In this document: positions 33,186 to 41,024 of the stretch, piece after piece | Layout: each line of letters opens with the position of its first letter | How positions within the stretch are numbered: position 1 is the first letter of the stretch | From: Elusimicrobiaceae bacterium | GTDB taxonomy: Bacteria; Elusimicrobiota; Elusimicrobia; Elusimicrobiales; Elusimicrobiaceae | DNA length: 64,000 bases | Reading direction: 5' to 3' | Assembly: GCA_016281355.1 (NCBI GenBank) | Contig: JAEEIL010000010.1 | Span: 1 to 64,000 of the forward strand | The notes under the pieces: generated by a model | The model's database searches: none | The model's input: only the letters and a program-made list of their open reading frames with translations | What the model was told of the DNA's origin: nothing | Position numbers and translations under genes: made by a program

Positions 33186-34592
33186 TTAATACTTTTTTAA
33201 GGCGATATCTTTTGCGATATTGTCCCTTGCTTCAACAGTCTTTTCATCTAAATCAACGACATAAGTTCCGCAAGCAATAGGGTAATCTTTTGTATCTGTT
33301 ATCGTTTTTGTATTAAGTGAAGCGATCTTCCCTTTAACATTACAATCGACTTGGTAAACCGTTGTGCCTATTTTTTGGGCTTTCCAAACTTTATCATTGG
33401 TAAATAATACTTGCCCTTTTTGTTTTTTGGCATTATCTAAAGCACGGAGATAACCATCAATATCGTCCCCGTAAAAACGCTTAAGCAATTTAACTGCCTC
33501 ATTGCTTTCATAATCAAGCTTTTTGGCCAAAGTTTCGGCGTCAATTTCCTCAGGCATGACAGGCTCAATATAGACAATTTTTGCTTCTTGTGCTAAAGTA
33601 CGCTGTACATCATACATCGCACCGTTAGCCTTATTTTCGGCATTTACTCTTGCTTGCTCCGCACTTTGTTTAATATTTTCTCCTCGTTGCTTTAATTGTT
33701 CAGAACCTTGTTTAATATCTTCTTTTTGTTGTCTGAGTTTTTCTTTTGCCTCTTTGGCTTGTTGTTTAGCCATTGCTCTTTCTTCCTTTATTTGTCTCCT
33801 GTATTCCAAAAGTTCTTGTTGCCTAATTCTTTCTTCTTCCGTTACAGGTCTTTTGGAAAGCCATTTCTTTTCCTTATCTGTTTTATCAAAAGGCGAAACT
33901 TGCCCTTTAAATAACATCGCCTCTTCCACATATTCTCTTTCTGGGCTTTCATAACGTTCTGCCACGGCTTTGATATAGTATTCCCTTTGCTCATTTTCCG
34001 CTCTGGTTAAAAGCTCTTTACGGTTAAGACCGCTCATACTTAATGTTTTATATGAGGAATTTACATCTTTATTAGTAGCAGATGAAAGGGCTTCTGGGTA
34101 AGTTTTTTCTTTTATTTCATAAGCGCCGGCTTCATTTTTTAAATCAGGCTTATAAATATCTTCATATTCGAGTGTTACAATACCGTCTTTGGAGATACCT
34201 TCAGGGGAACTTGCTTTTGCGGAAAGACGATTTAAAAAATGTGAATAAATTAAATTAATCCTTATATTATCAGGGTAATAACGGCGGGATACGCCATATT
34301 CTTCCAAATCTTTAGTAAAACCATCGTTAAAATAAAAATCTACGCTTTTATTTTCAGAATACCAGCAACATTCCTCAAGACAGGTAGTAGGATTGTTTTT
34401 TATTCTCTCATACACCGTACCTGGGTAAAAAGACAGGTCAAAAACGAAGCATACGTCTTGCACGTTGCCGGATCTATCTATCTTTGAAGAAACGATTTTA
34501 ACCCAATTTTTGGTTGTTTCTCCGTCTAAAGTTCTGGTACCTGCACATGAGGCAAGCCCTAAACAAAAAATAAATATCAATAGTTTTCTCAT
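33186..34592 (-). CDS. Putative lipoprotein with coiled coil
   Basis: The 468-residue protein starts with a lipoprotein signal (IFCLGLASC, Cys16). The N-terminal half has Cys pairs (CLEECCW). The middle, about 245-330, is very rich in Glu, Lys, Arg and Gln and predicts a long coiled coil (repeated EQLKQRGENIKQSAEQ-like heptads). The C-terminal domain ends with a sheet-like region with two Cys. No family is recognised. It is transcribed alone and faces the pilin-like gene. Confidence 0.7.
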   Translation of the reverse strand: MRKLLIFIFCLGLASCAGTRTLDGETTKNWVKIVSSKIDRSGNVQDVCFVFDLSFYPGTVYERIKNNPTTCLEECCWYSENKSVDFYFNDGFTKDLEEYGVSRRYYPDNIRINLIYSHFLNRLSAKASSPEGISKDGIVTLEYEDIYKPDLKNEAGAYEIKEKTYPEALSSATNKDVNSSYKTLSMSGLNRKELLTRAENEQREYYIKAVAERYESPEREYVEEAMLFKGQVSPFDKTDKEKKWLSKRPVTEEERIRQQELLEYRRQIKEERAMAKQQAKEAKEKLRQQKEDIKQGSEQLKQRGENIKQSAEQARVNAENKANGAMYDVQRTLAQEAKIVYIEPVMPEEIDAETLAKKLDYESNEAVKLLKRFYGDDIDGYLRALDNAKKQKGQVLFTNDKVWKAQKIGTTVYQVDCNVKGKIASLNTKTITDTKDYPIACGTYVVDLDEKTVEARDNIAKDIALKKY

Positions 34593-34669
34593 AATTTCAT
34601 TATACTTTTTTTAAAACATTATGTACATTTATTTAAAATTTGTTACAATTTAATAGGAGGTGTTTTTTT

Positions 34670-34945
34670 ATGAAATACTGTTTTATGATTTTAACGCTTT
34701 GCGTTTTATTATGTGCTTGTGCTACCACAAATGATGAAGGATATTATTATTATAAAGAAAATGGTGTTTTAGAAGAGGAATTTGATTTACTTGTTGCCCC
34801 GCAGATGGACTATGAGGAAGAAATCCCCTACGAGGATCAATTAAAAGCAATAAATGAAACTAAAGATAAAACCACGGTTAAACTTGCAAAACAAAAAAAG
34901 CCTCAAAAGCCGGCAAAGAAACCGGTTGCCGTAAAAATTAACTAA
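34670..34945 (+). CDS. Small putative lipoprotein
   Basis: The 91-residue protein starts at the ATG at 34670 after AGGAGG; a longer frame from 34640 is rejected. The signal ends with VLLCAC (lipobox at Cys16 or so). The mature part has a Tyr-rich patch, an acidic middle and a Lys/Pro-rich tail, suggesting an extended periplasmic or wall-associated segment. A TACAAT box lies about 22 bases upstream of the ATG. It ends immediately before nadA. Confidence 0.7.
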   Translation: MKYCFMILTLCVLLCACATTNDEGYYYYKENGVLEEEFDLLVAPQMDYEEEIPYEDQLKAINETKDKTTVKLAKQKKPQKPAKKPVAVKIN

Positions 34946-35989
34946 ATGCAAAAAGATATTTCTTTAGAAGATAAAACCAAGTACCTGTTTGATAATTTAA
35001 GTAAAGTTACTAATATCACAACAGGTTCTTGGTTTTCTTTGAAAGAAATAAATGATATCGCAAACCAAGTCACACAAATAAATAAACTTAAAAGAGAAAA
35101 TGATGCCCTAATTTTAGCGCATTATTATTGTTCACCTAAAATTTTATTCGGTGTTGCTGATTTTTGTGGGGATTCATACGCTTTAGCCAAAAAAGCAAAA
35201 GAAGCAAAAGAGCAAAACATTATTTTTTGTGGTGTTACTTTTATGGCGGAAACCGCAAAAATTTTAAACCCTGATAAGAAAGTTATTCTCCCCCCTATGA
35301 CTGCAGGGTGTTCGCTTGCAAGCGGCATAACGGCACAAGAAGTGTTGGCTTTACGCAAAAAATATCCAAATGCAAAAGTGCTTTGTTATATAAATTCTTC
35401 TGCCGAAGTTAAGGCAGTTTGTGATACTTGTGTAACATCAGGCAATGTTTTTAAAATTGTAGAAAATACTAAACAAGACCAAATAATTTTTGTACCTGAT
35501 TTATATATGGCCAAAAATATAGAGGCTTATTTAAAAAATAAAGGTATCAAAAAAGAAATTATCGCCGCAGGTGCAACTTGTTGCGTGCATGACAAATTTA
35601 ATTTGGCACAACTTAACGACGTAAAAAATAAATATCCGGAAGCCAAAATAATTTCACACCCCGAATGTTTGCCGGAGGTTTGTAAAAATTCAGATTTTGT
35701 GGGAAGTACAGCAGGTATGCTTAAATTCGTTAAAGAAAGCAATGCAAAAATTTTTGCTGTTTTCAGCGAATGGGGCCTTATAAATATGCTCGAAGCACAA
35801 AACCCCGGCAAAAAATTTATCCCGTGCGGGCGAATATGTGCCAGCATGAAAAGAAACAATTTAAACAATATAGAAAGTGTACTTAAAAATTTGACGGATT
35901 TACAAGGTGTAATTTTAGATAAAAATTTAGCACAAAAAGCCAAACAGGCAATAGATAATATGTTTAAGGAGACAGAAAATGATAGATAA
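34946..35989 (+). CDS. nadA: Quinolinate synthase A
   Basis: This 347-residue enzyme condenses iminoaspartate with dihydroxyacetone phosphate to quinolinate using a 4Fe-4S cluster. Family elements include LAHYYCSPKILFGVADFCGDS, MAETAKILNPDKKV, AGCSLASG and CGRICASMKRN. The conserved Cys ligands are present. It overlaps nadC by 11 bases; nadB lies 17 kb away at 52626. The start codon directly follows the lipoprotein stop. Confidence 0.95.
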   Translation: MQKDISLEDKTKYLFDNLSKVTNITTGSWFSLKEINDIANQVTQINKLKRENDALILAHYYCSPKILFGVADFCGDSYALAKKAKEAKEQNIIFCGVTFMAETAKILNPDKKVILPPMTAGCSLASGITAQEVLALRKKYPNAKVLCYINSSAEVKAVCDTCVTSGNVFKIVENTKQDQIIFVPDLYMAKNIEAYLKNKGIKKEIIAAGATCCVHDKFNLAQLNDVKNKYPEAKIISHPECLPEVCKNSDFVGSTAGMLKFVKESNAKIFAVFSEWGLINMLEAQNPGKKFIPCGRICASMKRNNLNNIESVLKNLTDLQGVILDKNLAQKAKQAIDNMFKETENDR

Positions 35990-36794
35990 AATCGTAGCCC
36001 TTGCTCTAGAGGAAGATACCGCACTTGGTGATATAACTTCAGACAATATTTTTACATTAAAGGATAAATCTTCCGCACGTTTAGTTGCAAAACAAAATTT
36101 AATTTTATGTGGCATAAATTTGGCTAAGGAAATTTTTGAATATGTGGACCGTAATTTAGTTTTTAAAACTAAATTTAACGACGGAGATAAAATAAAAAAA
36201 GGTACAGTTATTGCTACTGTTTCCGGCGCAACTTTAAGTATTTTGAAAGCTGAAAGAACTGTACTTAATTTTATGCAAAGGATGTCAGGCATTGCAACGC
36301 AGGCAAATGAATTAAATAAAATTTGTAAGAAATACGGCGTTATGCTTGTTGATACACGTAAGACTTTGCCGGCTTTAAGAAAATTTGATAAATATGCCGT
36401 AAAAACAGGCGGTGCAAAAAACCACCGCATGAGCCTTTCAGACGCTGTTTTAATCAAAGATAATCATATCGCCGCGGCAGGTTCCATAACAAAAGCAGTG
36501 CAAAAAATAAGGCAAAACATAGGCCACACGAATAAAATTGAAGTGGAAACCAAAAATTTAGCCGAAGTAAAAGAAGCATTAAAAGCCCAGGCTGACATTA
36601 TCATGCTTGATAATATGACACCGAAGGAAATTGAAAAGATGGTGGCTTTTGTTGAAGGCCGTGCAATTTTAGAGGCCTCCGGCGGAATAAACCCGAACAA
36701 TTTAGAAGAATATGCCAAGACGGGTGTGGATGTAATATCAATGGGATGTTTAACCCACTCCGTAAAATCGGCAGATATTAGTTTGTTGATTTAA
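35979..36794 (+). CDS. nadC: Nicotinate-nucleotide pyrophosphorylase (carboxylating)
   Basis: The 271-residue enzyme converts quinolinate and PRPP to nicotinate mononucleotide. Motifs are EEDTALGDITSD, TVLNFMQRMSGIAT, DTRKTLPALRKFDKYAVKTGGAKNHR split around the active site, IKDNHI and EASGGI. All key Arg, Lys and His residues are present. It is translationally coupled to nadA, and a terminator follows. Confidence 0.95.
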   Translation: MIDKIVALALEEDTALGDITSDNIFTLKDKSSARLVAKQNLILCGINLAKEIFEYVDRNLVFKTKFNDGDKIKKGTVIATVSGATLSILKAERTVLNFMQRMSGIATQANELNKICKKYGVMLVDTRKTLPALRKFDKYAVKTGGAKNHRMSLSDAVLIKDNHIAAAGSITKAVQKIRQNIGHTNKIEVETKNLAEVKEALKAQADIIMLDNMTPKEIEKMVAFVEGRAILEASGGINPNNLEEYAKTGVDVISMGCLTHSVKSADISLLI

Positions 36795-36807
36795 ATACTA
36801 CATAAAA

Positions 36808-36835
36808 AAATGCCCTACCAAACGGTAGGGCATTT
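36808..36835. terminator. Bidirectional terminator
   Basis: The perfect 12-bp stem AAATGCCCTACC (36808-36819) pairs with 36824-36835 around a 4-base loop, with A run before and T-rich sequence after. It lies between convergent nadC and the membrane protein gene. Confidence 0.9.
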
Positions 36836-36852
36836 CTATTTTAAAGATACAT

Positions 36853-37554
36853 TTATTTTGCTTCTTCTTTGTCTTCTTCATCGTTTTCTTTAACCACTTG
36901 GCGCAAATAATCTTCAACTACACCTTTTGCACCGAGCCCCAAAGCCAAACCAAAACCAAGCCCGAGTGAAGCAAGAATAATAACAATGACATGATTAATT
37001 AAGACGAAATTAATGTCAATTTGTTGTAAAGCAAGTAATACGGTAAAAACCAAAACTACAATGTTTACGATTTTAGCAATAAAGACACCACCGCGAATTT
37101 TGTTTGCCCTCGCAGAATTTAAAACAAGGCGTTCCACAAATTTGCCGAACAAGGCACCTGCAAACAAAATAATGATACAAGCAACAAGTTTAGGTATAAA
37201 CATTAAGAATTTTTCAAGTATTACGCTGATGACGGCAAGATGTAAAGAATCTGCTGCAAGCATGATAAATATAATCATTACTGCCCAAGACAAAATAAAA
37301 GCCAAAACATAAGTAGGTGATTTTCCAAAACCAATACGGGAAAGAAGTTCATTAACACCAAATTTTTCAGTCCATTGGTCAAGTTTAATTCTGTTAAAAA
37401 GGGCTTTTGTTAATGTGCTTGTCCACCTAGACAATAACAACCCCAAAAATAACATTACCAAGGCAACAATTATACCCGGTAAAAGTTCAGCCGATTTGTT
37501 AAAAAGCACAACAAACGGTTCTACTGTTTTATTTGCTAAGTTAGCAAGTTCCAT
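36853..37554 (-). CDS. Conserved TM-helix (mechanosensitive-channel-related) membrane protein
   Basis: The 233-residue protein has about four or five membrane helices. It carries two stretches typical of the conserved TM helix repeat family (PF05552), such as LPGIIVALVMLFLGLLLSRW and MFIPKLVACIIILFAGALFG. A glycine-rich GLGFGLALGLGAKGVVEDYLR segment follows, as in MscS pore helices. It lacks the MscS cytoplasmic beta domain and ends with an acidic tail. It may be a small channel or a channel regulator. It is 8 bases after greA in a leftward operon. Confidence 0.75.
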   Translation of the reverse strand: MELANLANKTVEPFVVLFNKSAELLPGIIVALVMLFLGLLLSRWTSTLTKALFNRIKLDQWTEKFGVNELLSRIGFGKSPTYVLAFILSWAVMIIFIMLAADSLHLAVISVILEKFLMFIPKLVACIIILFAGALFGKFVERLVLNSARANKIRGGVFIAKIVNIVVLVFTVLLALQQIDINFVLINHVIVIILASLGLGFGLALGLGAKGVVEDYLRQVVKENDEEDKEEAK

Positions 37555-37562
37555 ACATCCTC

Positions 37563-38033
37563 CTATTTATACTCAAGTTTCACTACTTTAAATTTGCGTT
37601 TTGCACGCGGTAAAACGAGGTCAAAACTTTCCCCAGCTTTTTTACCGAGCATAGCCATAGCCATGGGTGCTTTTACAGAAAGTAAACCTTGGTCCGGGTT
37701 ACTTTCCATAGAACCTACCAAAGTATAGGTTATTTTTTTACCTTTTTCATCTTCCAAAGTAACTGTAGCGCCTATACGTATTTCAGTTCTATCGACATTT
37801 ATATCATCGGTAATTTCACAGTTTCTTAAGCGAATCTCAAGTTCATTTATTTTGGCTAAAGTTTCCGCTTGCTTTTCTTTAGCGGCGGCATACTCTGCAT
37901 TTTCTTTAAGGTCGCCTTGACGGGCGGCTTCGCCGATTTCTTCTGAAAGTTGGGCTTTTATTTTTTTAAGGTTTTCAAGTTCAAGCCTCATCTTTTCATA
38001 ATTTTTACGGCTTAGATAGAATATTTCACTCAT
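37563..38033 (-). CDS. greA: Transcription elongation factor GreA
   Basis: The 156-residue protein starts at the ATG at 38033 after GGAGGAG; a nine-residue upstream extension is rejected. The N-terminal coiled coil includes the tip DLKENAEYAAAKE with the acidic residues that act in the RNA polymerase secondary channel. The C-terminal globular domain includes the usual SPLGxALLGK-like segment APMAMAMLGKKAGE. It releases backtracked polymerase by stimulating RNA cleavage. Confidence 0.93.
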   Translation of the reverse strand: MSEIFYLSRKNYEKMRLELENLKKIKAQLSEEIGEAARQGDLKENAEYAAAKEKQAETLAKINELEIRLRNCEITDDINVDRTEIRIGATVTLEDEKGKKITYTLVGSMESNPDQGLLSVKAPMAMAMLGKKAGESFDLVLPRAKRKFKVVKLEYK

Positions 38034-38049
38034 AACTCCTCCAGCAAAT

Positions 38050-38412
38050 CTATTTGGCAAGTTTCTTTAAAGCCAATGTTAAATCTTCCATATCAAACGG
38101 TTTATATAAAATATCATTAGCACCGCTTTCAATAATTTCTTTATTCAAACTTTGTTTATTCATACCTGTAATGACAAGTACTTTTATTTTCGGATATTTT
38201 TCTTTTAAAGAACGCAAAATATCAAGCCCGCTTTCATCCGGGAAAAACATATCAAGCAAGATGGCATCAGGCACTTTACCTTCGCCAAGAACTTTAAATA
38301 GAGCGGGTGAACCATCCGCTGTTGCCAGCACCTCATAACCGGAGCTGTCAAGGGCATTTTCTATGGTAGTTCGCAAAACTGCGGAATCATCAACAACAAT
38401 TATCGTTTTCAT
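38050..38412 (-). CDS. Stand-alone response regulator receiver
   Basis: The 120-residue CheY-like receiver has the acidic pocket in VVDDSAVLR, the phospho-acceptor Asp in ILLDMFFPDESG, the Thr in VITGMNKQ and the Lys in YKPFDM. There is no output domain. It lies between a phosphomutase and greA (1- and 16-base gaps). A partner kinase is not adjacent; the orphan kinase at 16471 is one candidate only by inference. Confidence 0.9.
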   Translation of the reverse strand: MKTIIVVDDSAVLRTTIENALDSSGYEVLATADGSPALFKVLGEGKVPDAILLDMFFPDESGLDILRSLKEKYPKIKVLVITGMNKQSLNKEIIESGANDILYKPFDMEDLTLALKKLAK

Positions 38413-38413
38413 A

Positions 38414-39820
38414 TTATTTCAAAGTACTCACAGCCTTAACGGCAAGATCAAGTAAAGCATCTGTTTGTTTCTTTTCAGGTGCTTCAGCATATAAACGTAT
38501 TATAGGTTCAGTCCCGGATGGGCGGGCCAAAAGCCAGCTATCGTCCGGAAAAACCAATTTAACGCCGTCTATATCCAAAATTTCTGAAACCTCTTTTCCT
38601 AAAATCTTTTTAGGAAATTTTCTTTTTAATTTGTCCGCAAAAGTTGTATTATCGAAAATCTTTTTGATTTCAACATCCTGCCTTTCGTAGCAGCTTTTGC
38701 CATATAAGGTTTCTGTTTCTTTTACAAGTTCACTGAGTTTCATTTTGCGAACAGCCATCATTTCCATTACAAATATTGTAAGCAAAAGTCCGTCCCGTTC
38801 CGGCATAGTACCTTTCCAACAATATCCGCCTGATTCCTCTGCACCGAACAAAATATCTTCTAAATAGGTACGCTCAGCAATATGTTTGAAACCAACGGGG
38901 AGTTCTTCGAACTCAAGGCCGTTTTCGCGTGCAATCCTTTTGGTTAAATAACCCATAGAAAGACATTGCAAAACTTTACCTTTAAGTTTCTTATATTTAA
39001 TAAGGTAGTGTAATAAAACTGCGGAAATTTGCATCGGGGTAACATATTTGCCTTTTTCATCAATTAAGGCAGATCTATCACCATCGCCATCATAAGCAAC
39101 GCCGAAAAGGCATTTTTTGCTTACAACCGTTTTTTTGAGTTCGGAAAGTGCACTTTCTTTAGGCTCAGGTTTAGCACCGCCGAAAGTAGGGTCATGTTTA
39201 GTGTGTAAAGCAATAACGCGTTTTGCGGAAATTAAATTCTCTAAATAACCGCAAGCACTGCCGTACATATAATCAACGGCGACTTTACCTTTTAATGTTA
39301 AGGCCTTTTTTAAATTCGCTTTTGATGAAATATATTTAAAATAAAATTTTTCAAGCCCTTCTTTAGGTTCCACGTTATGGCCTGGAATATATAAGGCAGG
39401 GCGTTGGTCAATAAGTGCCTCAATTTCTTTGGTAAATCTTAAAGGCACACTGCCACCGTTCATTTTAATTTTAATACCTAAATATTGCGGTTCGTTATGG
39501 CTTGCGGTAATCATAATGGCAAACCAAAACTTTGTAAAAGAAAGACAGCTGATCATCGGGGTACTTACAGGGTCTTTAAGTAAAGTTACATCAAGTTTAT
39601 TCAATTTTAAAATGCTTGCTAAATCTGCCGCGACTTTATCGGCCATAAAACGCCTATCAAAACCTACCACAACGCCACCCGTTTTATCTTCCAAATTTGA
39701 AGGCATATTGATATTAATAAAGGTAGCTAAGGCTTGCCCCATACGCTTGACATTATCAAAAGTAAAATCCCAAGCAATGATACCACGCCAACCGTCAGTC
39801 CCGAATTTTATATTTGCCAT
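38414..39820 (-). CDS. Phosphoglucomutase/phosphomannomutase family protein
   Basis: The 468-residue alpha-D-phosphohexomutase starts at the ATG at 39820 (MANIKFGTDGWRG) after AAGGAG. It has the catalytic Ser in ITASHNEPQYLG, the metal loop DGDGDRS, the sugar loop GAEESGGY and the phosphate-binding RPSGTEPIIRLY. It probably feeds nucleotide-sugar synthesis. Glucose, mannose or glucosamine specificity is not decided by the sequence seen, so no symbol is given. Confidence 0.9.
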   Translation of the reverse strand: MANIKFGTDGWRGIIAWDFTFDNVKRMGQALATFININMPSNLEDKTGGVVVGFDRRFMADKVAADLASILKLNKLDVTLLKDPVSTPMISCLSFTKFWFAIMITASHNEPQYLGIKIKMNGGSVPLRFTKEIEALIDQRPALYIPGHNVEPKEGLEKFYFKYISSKANLKKALTLKGKVAVDYMYGSACGYLENLISAKRVIALHTKHDPTFGGAKPEPKESALSELKKTVVSKKCLFGVAYDGDGDRSALIDEKGKYVTPMQISAVLLHYLIKYKKLKGKVLQCLSMGYLTKRIARENGLEFEELPVGFKHIAERTYLEDILFGAEESGGYCWKGTMPERDGLLLTIFVMEMMAVRKMKLSELVKETETLYGKSCYERQDVEIKKIFDNTTFADKLKRKFPKKILGKEVSEILDIDGVKLVFPDDSWLLARPSGTEPIIRLYAEAPEKKQTDALLDLAVKAVSTLK

Positions 39821-39840
39821 ACACAAAACTCCTTAAAAAG

Positions 39841-40183
39841 TGGAGGCGGCAGGATTCGCACCCGCGTCCAAATACCCTTATAATTTAAGCACTACAGGTT
39901 TAGTTTCGGTTTTGTAGTAAAAGTGCTTGCCCGAAACTGCTGCGCTTTTACTTGTTTAATTTATCTTAGATAAGAGGAGGCTAAACAGTAACCTTTCTTA
40001 TAGCATACGGCTAATTGACCGTAAGTTTAATACGCCGTAAATACTAAACTAACGGGTTTAGGCTGCTGCCCAAACTGTATTGTTGGTATTGCCAACTATT
40101 TGTTTTAGCCCTATTTAAAGCGGCCTGGCCAACCGCTACCTGCGTTTAAACCTCAGAGGTACCTGTCAAAACTAGTCGCCCCC
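39841..40183 (-). ncRNA. ssrA: tmRNA (ssrA)
   Basis: Read leftward, the 343-base RNA begins GGGGGCGACTAG and ends with a tRNA-like T arm (GGGTGCGAATCC) and GCCGCCTCC plus discriminator A. The 5' and 3' ends pair over seven positions. CCA is not encoded. The mRNA part has the typical ATAGTT before a resume codon GGC. The tag frame (40093 to 40058) encodes GNTNNTVWAAA and a TAA stop. A TATAAG box lies 8 bases upstream of the 5' end. tmRNA rescues stalled ribosomes and tags their products for proteolysis. Confidence 0.95.
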
Positions 40184-40313
40184 GAAATATGCTTATATTA
40201 TTATAGCATATCTTTCAAGCGGTTTTTGCATGGCTAGTGTGTATACATATTTAGGCACTACAAATCTACCGTTTAATTTGCTAAAATGTTTTTATACAGT
40301 TAACGAGGTTTAT

Positions 40314-40787
40314 ATGAAAACAAAGAAAGTCACAGCCAAAACCAAGGCCAAAAATTTAACGGTGCTTGATGAAGTCAAACAACTCTATAAGTTTATGGAA
40401 GATAATAAATTATCTTCTTTAGACTATGCAAACAAAGGCACCCATGTTAAATTAGTACGAGCAGGTATGGCACAAAGTGTAGAGGGTACTTTAAACAATT
40501 TTTCCTTTCAAACGAAAGAAGAAACAAAAAAAGAAATACCCGTATATGGGGCGACAGTCAAATCCCCTTTACAGGGCATATTTTTTAGAGGAGCTTCACC
40601 CAGTGCCCCACCTTTCATTAGGGAAGGTGATAAGGTTAAAGCCGGCACACCTATTTGCTTAATTGAAGCTATGAAAGTGTTTAATGAAGTCAAAGCACCT
40701 TTTGACTGTGTTATTACCAAAGTTTTAATAGATAACGGCCAGCCCGTAAAACCGGGTGATATGTTATTTGGCGTTGAAAAAATCTAG
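40314..40787 (+). CDS. accB: Biotin carboxyl carrier protein of acetyl-CoA carboxylase
   Basis: The 157-residue protein starts at the ATG at 40314 after ACGAGG; an upstream extension from 40230 overlaps the tmRNA promoter and is rejected. A Lys/Ala-rich N-terminus is followed by the biotinyl domain with the thumb-like YGATVKSPLQGIFFRGASPSAPPF and the biotinylation site EAMKVFNE. It carries the carboxyl group in malonyl-CoA formation. accC, its usual partner, is not adjacent; a small winged-helix gene follows 8 bases later. Confidence 0.93.
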   Translation: MKTKKVTAKTKAKNLTVLDEVKQLYKFMEDNKLSSLDYANKGTHVKLVRAGMAQSVEGTLNNFSFQTKEETKKEIPVYGATVKSPLQGIFFRGASPSAPPFIREGDKVKAGTPICLIEAMKVFNEVKAPFDCVITKVLIDNGQPVKPGDMLFGVEKI

Positions 40788-40795
40788 GAGGATTT

Positions 40796-41005
40796 ATGCC
40801 TTTTAAAGAAAACATTACAGCAACATCATCAAAAATTTTAGAATTACTTAAAGATAAAGAAAGTTTAACTTCCTGGCAAATTAAGGTTAGTTTAAATATT
40901 TCAAGTTCACTTTTATATTTAGCTTTGGGTTCTTTAGAAAACCAAAACAAGATTGCTATTGAGCCCGATGGCCTCAATTATAAAGTAACAAAATTAAACG
41001 CGTAA
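40796..41005 (+). CDS. Small winged-helix protein (DUF2582-like)
   Basis: This 69-residue protein has the layout of the winged helix-turn-helix family PF10771: an opening helix ATSSKILELLKDKESL, a recognition-type helix LNISSSLLYLALGSLENQNKI and a short wing AIEPDGLNYKVTKL. It has AGGAGG before the ATG and lies between accB and ftsK. It may bind nucleic acid, but members of this family are uncharacterised. Confidence 0.75.
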   Translation: MPFKENITATSSKILELLKDKESLTSWQIKVSLNISSSLLYLALGSLENQNKIAIEPDGLNYKVTKLNA

Positions 41006-41024
41006 AAAGCCCCAGGTGTGTAAA

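Noticed and set aside
40230-40313. Upstream extension of accB
   Set aside because: It overlaps the tmRNA promoter region and lacks a ribosome site; the ATG at 40314 follows GAGG.
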